Virus record (IMG/VR): IMGVR_UViG_3300025082_002887
Span: 20,702 to 84,701 of that record
Source of the DNA: a virus
Length of the DNA stretch: 64,000 bases
Reading direction: 5' to 3' (one strand)
Shown here: piece by piece, positions 62,346-64,000 of the stretch
Layout of the letters: each line of letters starts with the position of its first letter
Position numbering within the stretch: the first letter of the stretch is position 1
The notes under the pieces: model-generated
The model's input: the letters and a program-made list of their open reading frames with translations, nothing else
Told to the model about the DNA's origin: nothing
Databases searched by the model: none
Program-made: the position numbers and the translations under genes

Positions 62346-63275
62346 ATGCACTTTGACAAGCTTCGAATCCTCGAAGAAATACTAGGAAACAATTACCGAT
62401 CAAACGATGAACACCTATTCTTTTGTCCGCTTTGCAAACACCACAAAAGAAAGATGTCAATAAATATATCTAAAAATACATACAAATGCTGGATATGCGA
62501 TAGCCGAGGGAAAAACATTTACACCCTCGTAAGAAAGTTTGGTAATCACTTCCAGAAACAAAAGTGGCAAAGCTTCGAAGAGAGTGTTAACATATCAGAA
62601 TTTGATAACATCTTCGAAGAAAAAGAAGAAGAAACAATACAGCGAATTTCCCTCCCAAAAGAATTCATAAGCTTGGCAAATAAGAATTTGTCTTTAACTG
62701 CAAGCGCACCTTTAAATTATTTGAGAAAAAGAGGAATTAATTCGGCTGATATATTAAAATGGAAGATAGGATATTGTGAAGATGGAGAATACAGAAATCG
62801 TATTATTGTTCCCTCATTTAATAGGGATGGGAATTGCAATTATTTCGTTGCACGGTCGTGGACGAAAGACTGGTTAAAATATAAGAACCCACCAGCATCA
62901 AAAAACGTAGTTTTTAATGAATTAATGATAAATTGGGATGAACCAATTGTTTTAGTTGAAGGTATATTTGACGCTATAATCGCAGACAATTCGATACCTC
63001 TGCTAGGCTCTACATTAAATGCCTATTCTAGGCTGTTTAAGGCCATTCTGACGCGCTCTAAGCAAGTTTATGTAGCCCTCGACCAAGACGCTGAAAAGAA
63101 GGCTCTAAGCATCATTAGCGCGCTTATTTCGCATGGCATTGAAATTTATAAAATTGATACATCTGGCTACGAAGATGTTGGAGAGATGACAAAAGAAGAG
63201 TTCAAGGAGAAAAGAGAATTAGCTATAGCATTTGATTCAAGTGCACTTTTAATACAAAAGATATTGCAAATCTGA
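62346..63275 (+). CDS. DnaG-type primase, T4 gp61-like
   Basis: A 309-residue primase. CPLC (Cys27, Cys30) and CWIC (Cys48, Cys51) make the zinc-binding domain at the N-terminus. The catalytic TOPRIM domain includes LVEGIFDA (Glu205) and ALDQDAE (Asp246, Asp248). It would synthesise RNA primers on the lagging strand with the replicative helicase. The C-terminal 55 residues are helical; the protein is a little shorter than T4 gp61 (342 residues). It probably begins a replication module that continues beyond the window. Confidence 0.87.
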   Translation: MHFDKLRILEEILGNNYRSNDEHLFFCPLCKHHKRKMSINISKNTYKCWICDSRGKNIYTLVRKFGNHFQKQKWQSFEESVNISEFDNIFEEKEEETIQRISLPKEFISLANKNLSLTASAPLNYLRKRGINSADILKWKIGYCEDGEYRNRIIVPSFNRDGNCNYFVARSWTKDWLKYKNPPASKNVVFNELMINWDEPIVLVEGIFDAIIADNSIPLLGSTLNAYSRLFKAILTRSKQVYVALDQDAEKKALSIISALISHGIEIYKIDTSGYEDVGEMTKEEFKEKRELAIAFDSSALLIQKILQI

Positions 63276-63292
63276 ATTAAGGGTGATATAGT
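63264..63292 (+). promoter_or_regulatory. sigma70-like promoter with extended -10 for the gp47-like gene, possibly leaderless
   Basis: TTGCAA at 63264-63269 (4 of 6 to TTGACA), a 17-base spacer and TATAGT at 63287-63292 (5 of 6 to TATAAT), with TG at 63284-63285 making an extended -10. A start about 7 bases downstream falls at 63298-63300, and the ATG begins at 63300. The nearest ribosome-site-like AAGGG (63279-63283) is too far away and would not be in the transcript. Confidence 0.55.
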
Positions 63293-63299
63293 ATACATT

Positions 63300-64000
63300 A
63301 TGAAATTTGCTCACATTGCGGACACGCACATTAAAAACCTTAAATATCATTACGAGTACCGAATTGTTTTCGAAAAACTCTATGAAAAATTAAAAAAAGA
63401 AAAAGTCGATTATATTATTCATTGCGGAGATTTAGCGCACACCAAGACACAGATATCTCCAGAGTTTGTAGAGATGTCCACAAACTTTTTAAGAAGTTTA
63501 GCTGACATCGCACCTACATATGTAATATTGGGGAATCACGATGGGAATCTTAAAAACTCCAGTAGACAAGACGCATTAACACCAATTGTTGATGCTTTAG
63601 AGCATACGGATCTTCATTTATTGAAGAATTCCGGGGAGGTATGTTTAAACGATGAGTTTACTATTAACGTTTTGTCTGTTTTTGATCGCGATAATTGGGC
63701 CACTATTTCTGATACCAGTCGGATTAATATTGCACTTTATCATGGGTCTATATCAAATAGCAAAACAGATCTTGGTTGGATTATGGAACATGGCGAAGAC
63801 GATGTATCTATTTTCGAAGGATACGATTTCGCTTTCTTGGGGGACATTCATAAAACCAATCAAGTTTTAGACTACAAGGGTACAATTCGTTACGCAGGTT
63901 CCACGGTGCAGCAAAATCATGGAGAAACTAACGACAAGGGTTTTCTAGTTTGGGACATTGAAAACAAAGATGATTTTACTTGTAAACATGTTACACTAGA
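63300..64000 (+). CDS. gp47: SbcD/Mre11-type nuclease, T4 gp47-like, 3'-truncated by the window edge
   Basis: The frame opens with ATG at 63300 and runs past the end of the window (233 full codons seen). It carries the metallophosphoesterase motifs in order: IADTHI (Asp8, His10), HCGDLAH, LGNHDG, YHGSIS and LGDIHKT, then RYAGSTVQQN typical of SbcD. In T4, gp47 pairs with gp46 (an SMC-like ATPase) as a recombination nuclease, and a gp46-like gene probably follows. The gene is easy to miss because a shorter internal frame (63652-63870) overlaps it. Confidence 0.9.
   Translation, partial: MKFAHIADTHIKNLKYHYEYRIVFEKLYEKLKKEKVDYIIHCGDLAHTKTQISPEFVEMSTNFLRSLADIAPTYVILGNHDGNLKNSSRQDALTPIVDALEHTDLHLLKNSGEVCLNDEFTINVLSVFDRDNWATISDTSRINIALYHGSISNSKTDLGWIMEHGEDDVSIFEGYDFAFLGDIHKTNQVLDYKGTIRYAGSTVQQNHGETNDKGFLVWDIENKDDFTCKHVTL

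Noticed and set aside
63652-63870. 72-codon frame with a hydrophobic start
   Set aside because: Internal to the gp47-like gene, whose five metallophosphoesterase motifs are in another frame; the membrane-like look is an artefact.
1-64000. Integrated prophage or bacterial chromosome segment
   Set aside because: No host housekeeping genes, integrase, attachment sites or strand switches; late sigma, primase and structural genes on one strand fit a virulent phage genome.

Overview
The window looks like part of a large tailed-phage (myovirus) genome, distantly related to the T4 superfamily. All recognisable genes lie on the + strand, are tightly packed and often overlap by 1-8 bases. They include T4-type hallmarks: a gp55-like late sigma factor, gp25- and gp6-like baseplate wedge proteins, a RuvC-like resolvase, a DnaG/gp61-like primase and a gp47/SbcD-like nuclease. 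There are no tRNA or rRNA genes, insertion sequences, CRISPR arrays or clear terminators, and no gene-free stretch over 300 bases. The host cannot be read from the sequence. The AT-rich base composition and gene style remind me of marine T4-like phages, but that is an inference.

Layout. (1) 1-1559: the 3' end of an HExxH metallopeptidase gene, a small basic protein, and a Cas4/RecB-type PD-(D/E)XK nuclease with four Cys that could hold an Fe-S cluster. (2) 1569-20022: an 18-kb glycan island, visibly more AT-rich than the structural genes. It holds several glycosyltransferases, methyltransferases (one fused to a kinase-like domain, one doubled), a PIG-L deacetylase, a WbqC-like protein, a GT42/DUF115-like protein and a radical SAM enzyme. 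It ends in a run resembling a nonulosonic (sialic-type) acid pathway: SpsF-like cytidylyltransferase, class IV aminotransferase, SDR, short NeuB, HAD phosphatase and sugar epimerase. (3) 20025-21808: small phage genes around the late sigma factor. (4) 21812-60821: virion genes. These are a hub/spike protein with a C-terminal murein endopeptidase, a spike-like protein, a 2656-residue giant, gp25, gp6, a DNRLRE-like protein, a 3545-residue giant with three LamG-like domains, then further large tail or fibre proteins, two pairs of which share motifs. (5) 60833-64000: the resolvase, two genes that begin with the same short peptide followed by a prohead-protease-like cleavage consensus, the primase and the truncated gp47-like nuclease.

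How the parts may work together. The sigma factor would drive the late structural block. The hub would puncture and digest the cell wall, while the LamG, FN3-like and other large proteins would contact surface glycans. The glycan island could build and attach a capped, acidic-sugar-containing glycan to virion proteins or to the infected cell surface; this is the most unusual system in the window. The primase and nuclease genes each have a sigma70-like promoter placed so that transcription would begin at or next to the start codon, suggesting leaderless early mRNAs. All positions and motif calls come from manual reading; no database search was possible.
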